Below, one piece after another: positions 31,837 to 39,394 of a DNA stretch of 42,366 nucleotides. Made by a program: the position numbers and the translations under genes. Under the pieces are notes generated by a model that saw only the letters and a list, made by a program, of their open reading frames with translations, was not told where the DNA came from and searched no databases. Origin of the DNA: Planctomycetota bacterium (GTDB taxonomy: Bacteria; Planctomycetota; PUPC01; JACPCR01). Location: positions 1-42,366 of the forward strand of contig JACPCR010000102.1 of assembly GCA_016179685.1 (NCBI GenBank), given 5' to 3'. Each line of letters begins with the position of its first letter. Position 1 is the first letter of the stretch.

Positions 31837-32154
31837 CTACTCCAGTTTTTCGAGTTCCTCTTCCATTTCCTGCCGGGCATGGGTGTTGCCTTGCCGCTGG
31901 GCGGCGTCGATGCCCCGGCGAAGGATGACCCGTGCTTCCTCGGTGCGGCCCAGGCGTTCATAAAGCTTGCCGAGCATGAAGTGGCCTGGGACATGGGCAG
32001 GATGGTGCTCGAGGAGCTCCTGGAATTGTTTCTCCGCCTCCTCGGTCTCGCCCGCGCTGGCCAGTTCCATGGCAAGTCCATAGCGGGGAAAATCCGCTTC
32101 CGGCGACTTTTCCACCGCCTTGCGCAGCAGTTCGAGTCGTTTCGAGTCTGGCAT
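31837..32154 (-). CDS. Small TPR-repeat protein next to dnaK
   Basis: A 105-residue protein of about two to three TPR units (KAVEKSPEADFPRYGLAMEL, AGETEEAEKQFQELLEHHPA, GRTEEARVILRRGIDAA). ATG 32154 is chosen because AAAAGGAA lies just upstream; the longer frame from 32199 has no ribosome site. It is immediately upstream of the dnaK paralogue in the same operon and is a plausible co-chaperone or adaptor, which is inference. No signal peptide is visible. Confidence 0.75.
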   Translation of the reverse strand: MPDSKRLELLRKAVEKSPEADFPRYGLAMELASAGETEEAEKQFQELLEHHPAHVPGHFMLGKLYERLGRTEEARVILRRGIDAAQRQGNTHARQEMEEELEKLE

Positions 32155-32232
32155 TCGGGTTTCCTTTTGACGGGTCCGAGTGACCGAAAAACGACACAAA
32201 TAAATTTAATCACAACCGGCAACCGAAGTCAC

Positions 32233-32260
32233 TTGTCCTGTCGTCCCAATTCGCTAGAAT
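32233..32260 (+). promoter_or_regulatory. Possible promoter for the phospholipid methyltransferase-like gene
   Basis: TTGTCC (32233-32238) and TAGAAT (32255-32260) with a 16-base spacer, about 50 bases upstream of ATG 32309. The match is moderate. Confidence 0.45.
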
Positions 32261-32308
32261 CGGGAGCGACTCGAAGGATGTATCCATGGCCGCCGGACCG
32301 TCACACCC

Positions 32309-33031
32309 ATGAAGTTGAAGGCCGGTATCACGTTTCTCCAAGAGTCGAGAAAGGACCTGGCTTCCGTAGGGGCGATCCTGCCCAGTTCCCCTTTCCTGGC
32401 TCGGACGATTGTCGCCCACGTGAACTCGAGGCCGGACCGTCCCATCTCGGTTCTCGAGGCCGGAGGAGGGACAGGAGCGGTGACGCGTCACCTGGTCCGC
32501 ACCCTGGGCCCCCGGGACAAGCTGGATATCTATGAAATCAACTCTTCGTTTGCGGGGCATCTCCACAAGGAGTTTGTGACGGGCGCGGGTCGGATGCCGG
32601 GCTGGCCAGCGGTGCGCATCTATGAGGATTCGGTCCTCAACATTCCTCAGGTGCCCCGGTACGACTACATTGTCTCGGGCCTCCCATTCAACAGTTTGGG
32701 TGAAGAGTTCGCCGCGGCGGTCATGGACCGATATTGCAAGATACTGAAGCCGGGCGGATCCCTGAGCTTCTTCGAGTATCTGCTGATTCGGCAGATCACG
32801 TCGCCCTTTGGGAACAAGAATTACCGCCGACGCTGCCGCGCGGTCGAGAAGGTGCTGGATGGTTACGTCCGGCACTATCAGTTCAGACGGGAAACGATTT
32901 TCCTCAATATTCCTCCGGCAGTGGTCCGATTTCTTCGTCTGCCGGGCGATGCCGCTCCGGCAGCACCGGCCCCCTTCCCCGGTGGCAGCGGGCGTAACGG
33001 AAACAGCGGCCGGGCGCACGGCAGACGGTAA
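32309..33031 (+). CDS. Class I SAM methyltransferase, phospholipid N-methyltransferase-like
   Basis: A 240-residue SAM-dependent methyltransferase. The N-terminus (FLQESRKDLASVGAILPSSP) and the SAM loop VLEAGGGTGAVTRHL, followed by DKLDIYEINSSF and the later YIVSGLPFNSL, resemble bacterial phosphatidylethanolamine N-methyltransferases of the PmtA type, which convert PE to phosphatidylcholine. The related rRNA adenine dimethylases share parts of the fold, so a lipid substrate is likely but not certain. The last 30 residues are low-complexity (Pro/Gly/Arg). It stands alone between the dnaK group and rpmE. Confidence 0.7.
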   Translation: MKLKAGITFLQESRKDLASVGAILPSSPFLARTIVAHVNSRPDRPISVLEAGGGTGAVTRHLVRTLGPRDKLDIYEINSSFAGHLHKEFVTGAGRMPGWPAVRIYEDSVLNIPQVPRYDYIVSGLPFNSLGEEFAAAVMDRYCKILKPGGSLSFFEYLLIRQITSPFGNKNYRRRCRAVEKVLDGYVRHYQFRRETIFLNIPPAVVRFLRLPGDAAPAAPAPFPGGSGRNGNSGRAHGRR

Positions 33032-33083
33032 CGCGGACGGGCCCGTGAAGGTTCGATCGTTGGCCACTTTGAAGACTGAGCCC

Positions 33084-33112
33084 TTGCGAGATATCAAGGT
33101 CAGGGTTATAAT
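33084..33112 (+). promoter_or_regulatory. Promoter for the rpmE-prfA-prmC-murA group
   Basis: TTGCGA (33084-33089), a 17-base spacer and consensus TATAAT (33107-33112). The transcript would begin near 33119, giving a leader of about 140 bases with a hairpin at 33210-33243. Confidence 0.7.
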
Positions 33113-33209
33113 GGCCATTCCTTGGTTTGATCGTCTTAACTCTTTGAGTCACGGGCGGTTGCTGGTTGAACATAGACTTTCGGGCTCGTGATAGACGCTC
33201 AATGACTCA

Positions 33210-33243
33210 GCGGAGTGCTCGATCCATTTCTCGAGCACGCCGC
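33210..33243 (+). promoter_or_regulatory. Leader hairpin upstream of rpmE
   Basis: GCGG-A-GTGCTCGA (33210-33222) pairs with TCGAGCAC-G-CCGC (33231-33243), with one mismatch and an 8-base loop. A second small stem, TTTCT/AGAAA at about 33244-33256, covers the GGAGA ribosome site. Ribosomal-protein leaders are often autoregulated; that role here is inference. Confidence 0.5.
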
Positions 33244-33260
33244 TTTCTCGGAGAAATTTC

Positions 33261-33611
33261 ATGAAGAAAGATATTCATCCCGCTTACATGGACTGCACCA
33301 TCGTCTGCGGCTGCGGCGAAGTCATCCATACCCGGTCAACCGTCGCCAAGATTACGGTAGAAATTTGCTCGAAGTGCCATCCGTTTTATACCGGGAAGCA
33401 GAAATTCGTGGACACCGCCGGTCGAGTGGAAAAGTTTCAGAGGCGGTACAACTGGGGGAGGAAGCCGGAGGAGCCGGCGAAGCCGGAGGATGCTGCTTCC
33501 CCGGGTGCTGCTTCAGCGCCTCCCGCCGAGTCTCCTGCTGCCTCCCAGCCGCCCGTATCCGCCGAGGTGGTTGTCGCCGCAGCTACTCCATCGGGCGGCA
33601 ATCCTTCGTGA
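33261..33611 (+). CDS. rpmE: Ribosomal protein L31 (zinc-binding type) with C-terminal extension
   Basis: A 116-residue protein. The first 67 or so residues are L31 of the large ribosomal subunit: MKKDIHPAYMDCTIVCGCGE, then CSKCHPFYTGKQKFVDTAGRV. The cysteines (C12, CxC at 16/18, CxxC near 37/40) give the zinc-binding form, the version used under zinc-replete conditions. The last 45 residues are Ala/Pro/Glu/Ser-rich and not part of normal L31 (about 70 residues). A GGAGA ribosome site precedes ATG 33261. Downstream prfA, prmC and murA form the common rpmE-prfA-prmC-murA order. Confidence 0.93.
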   Translation: MKKDIHPAYMDCTIVCGCGEVIHTRSTVAKITVEICSKCHPFYTGKQKFVDTAGRVEKFQRRYNWGRKPEEPAKPEDAASPGAASAPPAESPAASQPPVSAEVVVAAATPSGGNPS

Positions 33612-33704
33612 CCTGTTCGGAGGCCGCCGGCGCTTCGAGGAGCCTGCCGCGTAGCGTCTTTCTGCCGTATTCCGGCGGCGGCGTGACGGGAAGCGAGACC
33701 AGCC

Positions 33705-34895
33705 ATGGCCAAGCGCTCGGTTGAGACCATTGTGGACCCCATCATTCTTGGCAAGCTCCAAGCCATGGCGGACCGCTACGAGGAATTGATGAAGCTTCTG
33801 GCGGACGCGGCCGTGGTTTCCAATCCGGTTCTGCTGCGGACCTTCACCAAGGAGCGAGGGGCGTTATTCAAGCGGGTGGAGCGATTTCGCCAGCTCCTTC
33901 GAGTTCTCGATGAGAAGAGGAAGGCGGAAGTGCTAACGACATCAGTGCAGGACGACGAGGAGCTGGTGCAGCTCGCCCAGGAGGAACTGATCGAGCTGAC
34001 GAAACGGGAGGAGATGCTGTGTCAGGAGCTGGAGGACCTGCTGCTGCAAGATGAGCGCACGGACATGCGGAACGTGATCATGGAGATTCGCGCGGGCACG
34101 GGGGGGAACGAGGCCGGTCTTTTCGCTTTGGATTTGTTTCGGATGTACACCCGTTATGCGGAGAGGCGCGGCTGGACGGTGGAGGCCATGGACACCTCGA
34201 TGAACGAGGCGGGCGGACTCAAGCAGGTGGTCTTTTCGATGGAGGGCGATGGCGTGTTCCGGTGGCTGAAATTCGAGAGCGGCGTCCACCGCGTGCAACG
34301 AATTCCGGTGACGGAGGCGAACGGCCGGATACATACCTCGACGGCCACGGTGGCGGTCCTGCCCGAAGTGGAGGAGGTCGAGGTGGAGATTCGGCCCGAG
34401 GACTTGGAAATCGAGTGCCATCGTTCCAGCGGTCCCGGCGGTCAGAACGTGAACAAGACCAGCTCGGCGGTTCGCATCACGCACCGGCCGACGGGCCTGG
34501 TGGTGGACTGCCAGGACGAGCGGTCGCAGCACAAGAACAAGACGAGGGCTCTGCGGGTACTTCGGGCACGGCTCTATGATCGCTTGCAGACGGAGCAAGA
34601 GTCGCGGCGGGCGGCGGCACGGCGCTCCATGGTGGGCACGGGGGACCGCAGTGAGAAGATCCGGACCTATAATTTTCCGCAGGATCGCCTGACGGACCAT
34701 CGGATCAACTTTACGACCCACGGATTACAAAGGATTCTGGACGGAGATTTGGACCGGGTGCTCGAAGCTCTGCAGGAGCAGGAGCGCCTGGAAAAGCTGA
34801 AAAATTTTGAATTTTTGGTCACGTCCAACCCATCGATCGGGGCTCTGACGACGCCGGGCGCTCCGGCGCTGCCCGCGGGCCCCGCCCGCCTCTAG
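33705..34895 (+). CDS. prfA: Peptide chain release factor 1
   Basis: A 396-residue release factor that ends translation at UAA and UAG. The catalytic GGQ is at 245-247 in SSGPGGQNVNKTSSAVRITH, and the stop-codon-reading tripeptide PxT is PVT (201-203) in RVQRIPVTEANGRIHTS; RF2 would have SPF there. The N-terminal helical domain is slightly longer than usual, and the C-terminus adds a short Pro/Ala/Gly tail (family about 360 residues). The gene lies 93 bases after rpmE and just upstream of prmC, which methylates the GGQ glutamine. Confidence 0.95.
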   Translation: MAKRSVETIVDPIILGKLQAMADRYEELMKLLADAAVVSNPVLLRTFTKERGALFKRVERFRQLLRVLDEKRKAEVLTTSVQDDEELVQLAQEELIELTKREEMLCQELEDLLLQDERTDMRNVIMEIRAGTGGNEAGLFALDLFRMYTRYAERRGWTVEAMDTSMNEAGGLKQVVFSMEGDGVFRWLKFESGVHRVQRIPVTEANGRIHTSTATVAVLPEVEEVEVEIRPEDLEIECHRSSGPGGQNVNKTSSAVRITHRPTGLVVDCQDERSQHKNKTRALRVLRARLYDRLQTEQESRRAAARRSMVGTGDRSEKIRTYNFPQDRLTDHRINFTTHGLQRILDGDLDRVLEALQEQERLEKLKNFEFLVTSNPSIGALTTPGAPALPAGPARL

Positions 34896-34966
34896 CTCGG
34901 CAAGCCTCTGTGTCTTCCGTCCCCCGGGAGGCACATCCCGTACGACGCGTTGTTTCCCGCTCGTTT

Positions 34967-35003
34967 CCCGATTCAGAAGTGCGGATGCACTTTCGAATCC
35001 GGG
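34967..35003. repeat. Hairpin C5 with GTGC-GGAT-GCAC core, between prfA and prmC
   Basis: Arms 34967-34982 and 34987-35003 pair with a two-base mismatch and one bulge around loop GGAT. The core matches the other C hairpins (complement orientation), with GGAT in place of GGGT. It is the most decayed long member and lies 19 bases upstream of prmC. Confidence 0.65.
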
Positions 35004-35021
35004 TATTCGTGCAGCCATCTC

Positions 35022-35978
35022 ATGCCGACGGAATTGCGTCCAGCGCCAGTCCCGCGCACCTGGTCGGTGCTTGAAATTCTCCGTACCACGGAAGAATTCT
35101 TCCGCGGGCGTGGCGTGTCCACGCCGCGGCTCGACGCGGAACTGCTGCTCGCGAAGGTGTTCCAATGCCCCAGAATCCAGCTTTACGCTCAGTTCGACCG
35201 GCCTCTGACACCGGCGGAGCTGGACGCTTACCGGGAACTGGTGCGCCGGAGGGCCCAGCGTTACCCCGTGCATTATCTGCTCGGAGAACGCGAGTTCTTC
35301 TCCCGGCCATTTCGCGTCTCGCCGGAGGTCCTGATCCCGCGGCCGGAGACGGAGTTGCTGGTCGAGGCGGCGATTGAGTCCGCCCGGAAGCTGGGATGTC
35401 CCGACCGGGCACCTGCTTTCTTGGACGTTGGGACAGGGTGCGGGAACGTGGCCGTGACGTTGGCGTGCGAGATGCCTCATGCGGAGGTCCATGCCACGGA
35501 TGTCTCAGCCGAGGCACTTCGGGTCGCTCGTCTGAATGCGGAGGTTCTAGGAGTTGCGGCACGAGTCGCGTTCCACGAGGGTGATCTCTTCGACGCCCTA
35601 CCCGGGAACTTGCGGGCCCATTTCGATTTTATCGTATCCAATCCCCCCTATGTCTCGGAAGCAGACTTGGCGGTGCTGATGCCGGAAGTGAGGGATTACG
35701 AGCCGCGCATCGCCTTGTCCGGCGGCCCCGACGGTCTGGCGTTCCACCGGCGTCTGGCCGCCGCCGCACCCGCGTTCCTGAAGCCCGGCGGCAAGCTCCT
35801 TCTCGAGGTAGGGGCCGGGCAGTCCGACGCCGTTCAGCACCTGTTTCACGAGGCCGGATGCTACGATGCGCCTCAGAGGGTCTCCGATTACGCTGGAATT
35901 CCACGCGTCTTTCACGCGTCCCTCTTATCCGATGCCCAGTCCATAGACCGCGTAACGATCCGTTCCGGTTTCACCTGA
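35022..35978 (+). CDS. prmC: Release factor glutamine N5-methyltransferase
   Basis: A 318-residue SAM-dependent methyltransferase that modifies the GGQ glutamine of RF1 and RF2. The N-terminal helical domain ends with HYLLGEREFF and LIPRPETELLVE; the SAM loop is FLDVGTGCGNVAVTLA; the substrate motif NPPY is at 207-210 in DFIVSNPPYVSE. Family length is about 280-300, so a short C-terminal extension is present. ATG 35022 is preferred to 34950 because the upstream frame would run through hairpin C5. It is adjacent to prfA, its substrate gene, and murA starts 11 bases after its stop. Confidence 0.93.
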   Translation: MPTELRPAPVPRTWSVLEILRTTEEFFRGRGVSTPRLDAELLLAKVFQCPRIQLYAQFDRPLTPAELDAYRELVRRRAQRYPVHYLLGEREFFSRPFRVSPEVLIPRPETELLVEAAIESARKLGCPDRAPAFLDVGTGCGNVAVTLACEMPHAEVHATDVSAEALRVARLNAEVLGVAARVAFHEGDLFDALPGNLRAHFDFIVSNPPYVSEADLAVLMPEVRDYEPRIALSGGPDGLAFHRRLAAAAPAFLKPGGKLLLEVGAGQSDAVQHLFHEAGCYDAPQRVSDYAGIPRVFHASLLSDAQSIDRVTIRSGFT

Positions 35979-35989
35979 AAGGAGTTTAT

Positions 35990-37291
35990 ATGGAAGAATT
36001 GGTCATCGAGGGAGGGCGACGCCTGCAAGGCGCCGTCCAGGTCAGCGGAGCCAAGAACGCCATTCTCCCGATCCTGGCCGGATGCCTGCTGGCCCGGGGG
36101 AAGAGCGTTATCCGGAATGTACCGAACTTGAAGGACGTCCGGGTCATGGGGGAGATGCTCAGGGAGCTCGGCGTCAAAGTCCGGTGGCAGGGGGAGCACA
36201 GGATGGAGGTCGAGGTGGTCCAGGACGATCGGATCGAAGCGCCCTATGAATGGGTTCGGCAGATGCGGGCCTCCTTCTGGGTGCTCGGCGCATTGCTGGC
36301 CCGGCGGGGTCAGGCCAGCGTGCCGCTGCCGGGCGGCTGCGTCATCGGGGTCCGGCCGGTGGACCTTCACCTCAAGGGGCTTCGGGCCATGGGGGCGGAG
36401 ATCGAGGTTCGGGGCGGCAACGTGATCGCGCGGGCGCCCCAGGGGCTGCATGGCGCCGAGATTTACCTGGGAGGACACTTCGGATCGAGTGTCGGCGCTA
36501 CCGTCAACGTCCTCCTGGCCGCCGTGCTCGCACGCGGCCGCACGGTGATCCATAGCGCCGCGTGCGAGCCGGAGGTGGACGATCTGGCCAACTTCCTGCA
36601 CCTCATGGGGGCTCAAATCCGGGGAATTGGCTCTCCGAGGTTGGAAATCGAGGGAGTCGAGGACCTCCACGGAGTGGACTATTTCGTCATTCCCGACCGC
36701 ATCGAGGCAGCCACGCTCCTCATCGCCGGGGCGATCACCCGTGGCGACGTCAAGGTGGTTGATGCCCGGCCCGAGCACCTGTTCGCCATCCTCGATACCT
36801 TCCGCGAGATCGGCGTGCCGCTCGAAGCGGGTGACCGCTGGGTCTCCGTGCACTGCGGCGAGATGGTCCGATTTCATTCGGTGGACATTACGACTCACCC
36901 TTACCCGGGCTTTCCCACGGACGCCCAAGCGCAGATGATGGCTCTTTTGACCACGGTCGAAGGGATCAGCGTCATCACGGAGTACATTTTTCCGGACCGG
37001 TTCATGCACGTAGCCGAGATGAATCGGCTGGGGGCCGGGATTCGCAAGGAAAACGCCCATGCGATTGTCGAAGGCCAGCGCCGACTTTCGGGCGCGACCG
37101 TCATGGCATCGGACCTCCGGGCCAGCGCGGCCATGGTCCTTGCCGGGCTGGTGGCGGAGGGGCGTACCCGGATTCAGAACATCGAGCACCTCGACCGCGG
37201 TTATGAACGGCTGGAGGAGAAGCTGCGTGCCTTGGGCGCACACATTGAAAGAGAGAAGGTAGGTGTTGAATCGGCCAGGATTTCTGCTTAA
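35990..37291 (+). CDS. murA: UDP-N-acetylglucosamine 1-carboxyvinyltransferase
   Basis: A 433-residue enzyme that transfers enolpyruvate from PEP to UDP-GlcNAc, the first committed step of peptidoglycan synthesis. K22-N23 (SGAKNAILPI) bind substrate, and the catalytic cysteine is C117 in LPGGCVIGVRPVDLH; the cysteine form is the fosfomycin-sensitive version. Later motifs DRIEAATLLIAGA, HPYPGFPTDAQAQ and HLDRGYERLEEKL are all conserved. A strong AAAGGAG (35978-35984) supports ATG 35990. The presence of murA implies a peptidoglycan wall. Confidence 0.97.
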   Translation: MEELVIEGGRRLQGAVQVSGAKNAILPILAGCLLARGKSVIRNVPNLKDVRVMGEMLRELGVKVRWQGEHRMEVEVVQDDRIEAPYEWVRQMRASFWVLGALLARRGQASVPLPGGCVIGVRPVDLHLKGLRAMGAEIEVRGGNVIARAPQGLHGAEIYLGGHFGSSVGATVNVLLAAVLARGRTVIHSAACEPEVDDLANFLHLMGAQIRGIGSPRLEIEGVEDLHGVDYFVIPDRIEAATLLIAGAITRGDVKVVDARPEHLFAILDTFREIGVPLEAGDRWVSVHCGEMVRFHSVDITTHPYPGFPTDAQAQMMALLTTVEGISVITEYIFPDRFMHVAEMNRLGAGIRKENAHAIVEGQRRLSGATVMASDLRASAAMVLAGLVAEGRTRIQNIEHLDRGYERLEEKLRALGAHIEREKVGVESARISA

Positions 37292-37562
37292 ATGACGTGT
37301 GTTTCGGGAAAGGAATCCCGCGCCAGAAGGCAAGAGGTGGACCGCTTAGCGTCAGGAAGCTCAGGAATTCCAGGGTTTCCGGCTTGTACGCCGCGCCGGG
37401 TGAGGTGCTTCTCGGGTGGAGCGTATGGACAGTTCCGCTCCGGATGGGTAGGCGCGGCCCGAGACCGCACCGGCAGGGCAGCGGCGGCGGTCTCCAGCGA
37501 ACCTTCAAATGTTTGGAGCGTGTTCGGCGTGGCCCTGTCAAGACTCAACGAGGTTGCATCTC

Positions 37563-37862
37563 ATGGCAGTTCGTTTGCGGTTGAAAAGGTACGGACGTAA
37601 GAATCGGGCTTTTTTCCGGATCGCGGCGTTTGACGCCCGCACGGCGAGGGACGGGAAGCCCATCGAGGAACTGGGATTTTACGATCCCTGGGTAGCGGAC
37701 GAGACCCGGAAGGTCTCGCTCAAGCGGGAGCGCATCATTTACTGGCTGGACGTAGGCGCCAAGCCCACGCTCATCGTCGGCCAGATTCTCCGGAAGCACG
37801 GGATACATCCCGAGGCCGGGCGAAAGCAATCGCCGCATTCGAGCGCGGCCGCGCCAGCATGA
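37563..37862 (+). CDS. rpsP: Ribosomal protein S16
   Basis: A 99-residue small-subunit protein. MAVRLRLKRYGRKNRAFFRI, then PIEELGFYDP and KPTLIVGQILRKHGI, are the S16 hallmarks. ATG 37563 starts at the conserved N-terminus; the frame open upstream has no S16 similarity. Its stop overlaps the trmD start (ATGA). The upstream 271 bases (37292-37562) hold no gene; a possible promoter (TTGAAT-17-TAAATG) overlaps the murA 3' end and is weak. Confidence 0.95.
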   Translation: MAVRLRLKRYGRKNRAFFRIAAFDARTARDGKPIEELGFYDPWVADETRKVSLKRERIIYWLDVGAKPTLIVGQILRKHGIHPEAGRKQSPHSSAAAPA

Positions 37863-38539
37863 CGATTGATGTATTGACTCTCTTTCCGGAGATGTTTCCA
37901 GGTGTTCTTTCGCACAGCATTCTCAAGATCGCCGTTCAGAAGAAGGCCATGGATGTCCGTCTTCACAATATCCGGGATTACTCGAAGGACAAGCATGGCA
38001 AGGTTGACGATCGGCCTTACGGCGGCGGGCCGGGGATGATCATGACGCCCCAGCCCGTGCTGGACGCGGTCGATGCCGTCCGGGGAGGCGATGAGGAAGC
38101 ATTACTGATCGTTTTGACGCCCCAGGGGCGGGTCTGGAATCAGGCTCTGGCGTCTCAGCTTGCCGAGCGACGCCGGCTGATCCTGGTTTGCGGGCGTTAC
38201 GAGGGTTTCGACGAACGAATTCTTCTGGCCCTGAAGCCCCTGGAAGTGTCCATCGGGGACTACATTTTGACGGGCGGCGAGCTGGCCGCCCTGGTGGTTA
38301 TCGACACCGTGGCGCGCCTTCTTCCGGACGTTCTCGGCGATCCGGAATCGGCCCGGCTGGAATCATTTCAGGGAGGGATGCTGGACTTTCCGCAGTATAC
38401 GAGGCCATCGGAGTTCAAAGGGATGAGGGTGCCGGATGTCCTGCTTTCGGGCCATCATGCCGCCATCGAGGCCTGGCGGCGCGAACAAGCTTTGCAGCGT
38501 ACGATGTGGCGACGTGCCGATCTGCTGAAACCGACATGA
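37859..38539 (+). CDS. trmD: tRNA (guanine-N1)-methyltransferase
   Basis: A 226-residue SPOUT-class methyltransferase that makes m1G37 in tRNAs, which prevents +1 frameshifting. MTIDVLTLFPEMF, then YGGGPGMIM, CGRYEGFDERI and SIGDYILTGGELAALVVID (the knot region) are all conserved, followed by YTRPSEF. The gene overlaps rpsP by ATGA and is followed at once by rplS. In many bacteria rimM lies between rpsP and trmD; here there is no room for it. Confidence 0.95.
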   Translation: MTIDVLTLFPEMFPGVLSHSILKIAVQKKAMDVRLHNIRDYSKDKHGKVDDRPYGGGPGMIMTPQPVLDAVDAVRGGDEEALLIVLTPQGRVWNQALASQLAERRRLILVCGRYEGFDERILLALKPLEVSIGDYILTGGELAALVVIDTVARLLPDVLGDPESARLESFQGGMLDFPQYTRPSEFKGMRVPDVLLSGHHAAIEAWRREQALQRTMWRRADLLKPT

Positions 38540-38550
38540 AAGGGGACGCT

Positions 38551-38997
38551 ATGAACCGGTGCATCGAGGAATTCACCCGGACCTATTTGAAGAAGAAGCT
38601 CGCTGAACTGAGCATCGGGGATACCATCGAGGTCCGCATCCGCATCGTGGAAGGCGAGAAGGAACGCATCCAGAAGTTCACGGGGACGCTGATGGCGCGC
38701 GGCGGGCGCGGGGTCCAGGCCCATATCACGGTACGCCGTATGGTTCAAGGAGAGGGCGTGGAGTGTGTTTTCCCTCTTCATTCGCCCAAGATCGATTCCA
38801 TTGCCGTCGTTCGACATGGACGCGTACGACGCGCGAAGCTCTACTTTCTGCGCGAACGAGTCGGCAAGGCAGTCAAGGTCCAGGAGCGCCGCCCCCACGC
38901 CGGGCGGGTCGAGGCCGAGGCGGGCGGGACGGAGGAGGTGGCGGCCACCCGGCCGGCCCAGCCCGCGTCCCAGGAAGTGCCTGCGGGTGGGCGATGA
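38551..38997 (+). CDS. rplS: Ribosomal protein L19 with C-terminal extension
   Basis: A 148-residue protein. Residues 1-115 are L19 of the large subunit: IGDTIEVRIRIVEGEKERIQ, then VECVFPLHSPKIDSIAVVR and RRAKLYFLRERVGKA. About 30 further residues are Ala/Glu/Pro/Gly-rich and outside the normal family length (about 115). ATG 38551 is chosen because AAAGGGGA lies 5 bases upstream; ATG 38536 overlaps the trmD stop and would add five residues. Its stop overlaps the yraN start. Confidence 0.93.
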   Translation: MNRCIEEFTRTYLKKKLAELSIGDTIEVRIRIVEGEKERIQKFTGTLMARGGRGVQAHITVRRMVQGEGVECVFPLHSPKIDSIAVVRHGRVRRAKLYFLRERVGKAVKVQERRPHAGRVEAEAGGTEEVAATRPAQPASQEVPAGGR

Positions 38998-39377
38998 ATC
39001 TTCAGCGGCCCGGTGAGTCTTCTGGCACGCCCCTCGGGGACGCCGGAGAGGACGTGGCCGCGGCCTTCCTTCAGAAACACGGTTATCGGATTCTGGAGCG
39101 CAATTACGCCTACCCGGGCGGCGAGATCGACCTGATCGCGGCCGAGGGCGATGTGCTGGTTTTCGTGGAAGTCAAGACGCGGTCGTCCCGGGACCGCGTC
39201 TCCCCGATGCTCGCGGTCACCCGCCGCAAACAGAAGCTCGTGCAGCGCGCAGCCGAACGCTTCATCGTCCAGCTCCGACTGCGAAGGCCGCCGGTACGTT
39301 TTGACGTCGTGACCGTGATTCTGGGTGACACGCCGGACCGCAGGCCGGATATTCAGCTTTTCAAGAATGCCTTCTGA
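38994..39377 (+). CDS. yraN: YraN/UPF0102-family endonuclease-like protein
   Basis: A 127-residue protein of the UPF0102 family, which has a Holliday-junction-resolvase/restriction-endonuclease fold. The active-site signature is visible: Gly-Glu44-Ile-Asp46 in GGEIDLIA and E59-V-K61 in VFVEVKTRSS, preceded by GEDVAAAFLQKHGYRILERN. The actual substrate in the cell is unclear. ATG 38994 overlaps the rplS stop (ATGA). It often follows ribosomal or trmD-type genes in other genomes. Confidence 0.88.
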   Translation: MNLQRPGESSGTPLGDAGEDVAAAFLQKHGYRILERNYAYPGGEIDLIAAEGDVLVFVEVKTRSSRDRVSPMLAVTRRKQKLVQRAAERFIVQLRLRRPPVRFDVVTVILGDTPDRRPDIQLFKNAF

Positions 39378-39394
39378 CGCTGGGGAGGTTCATC

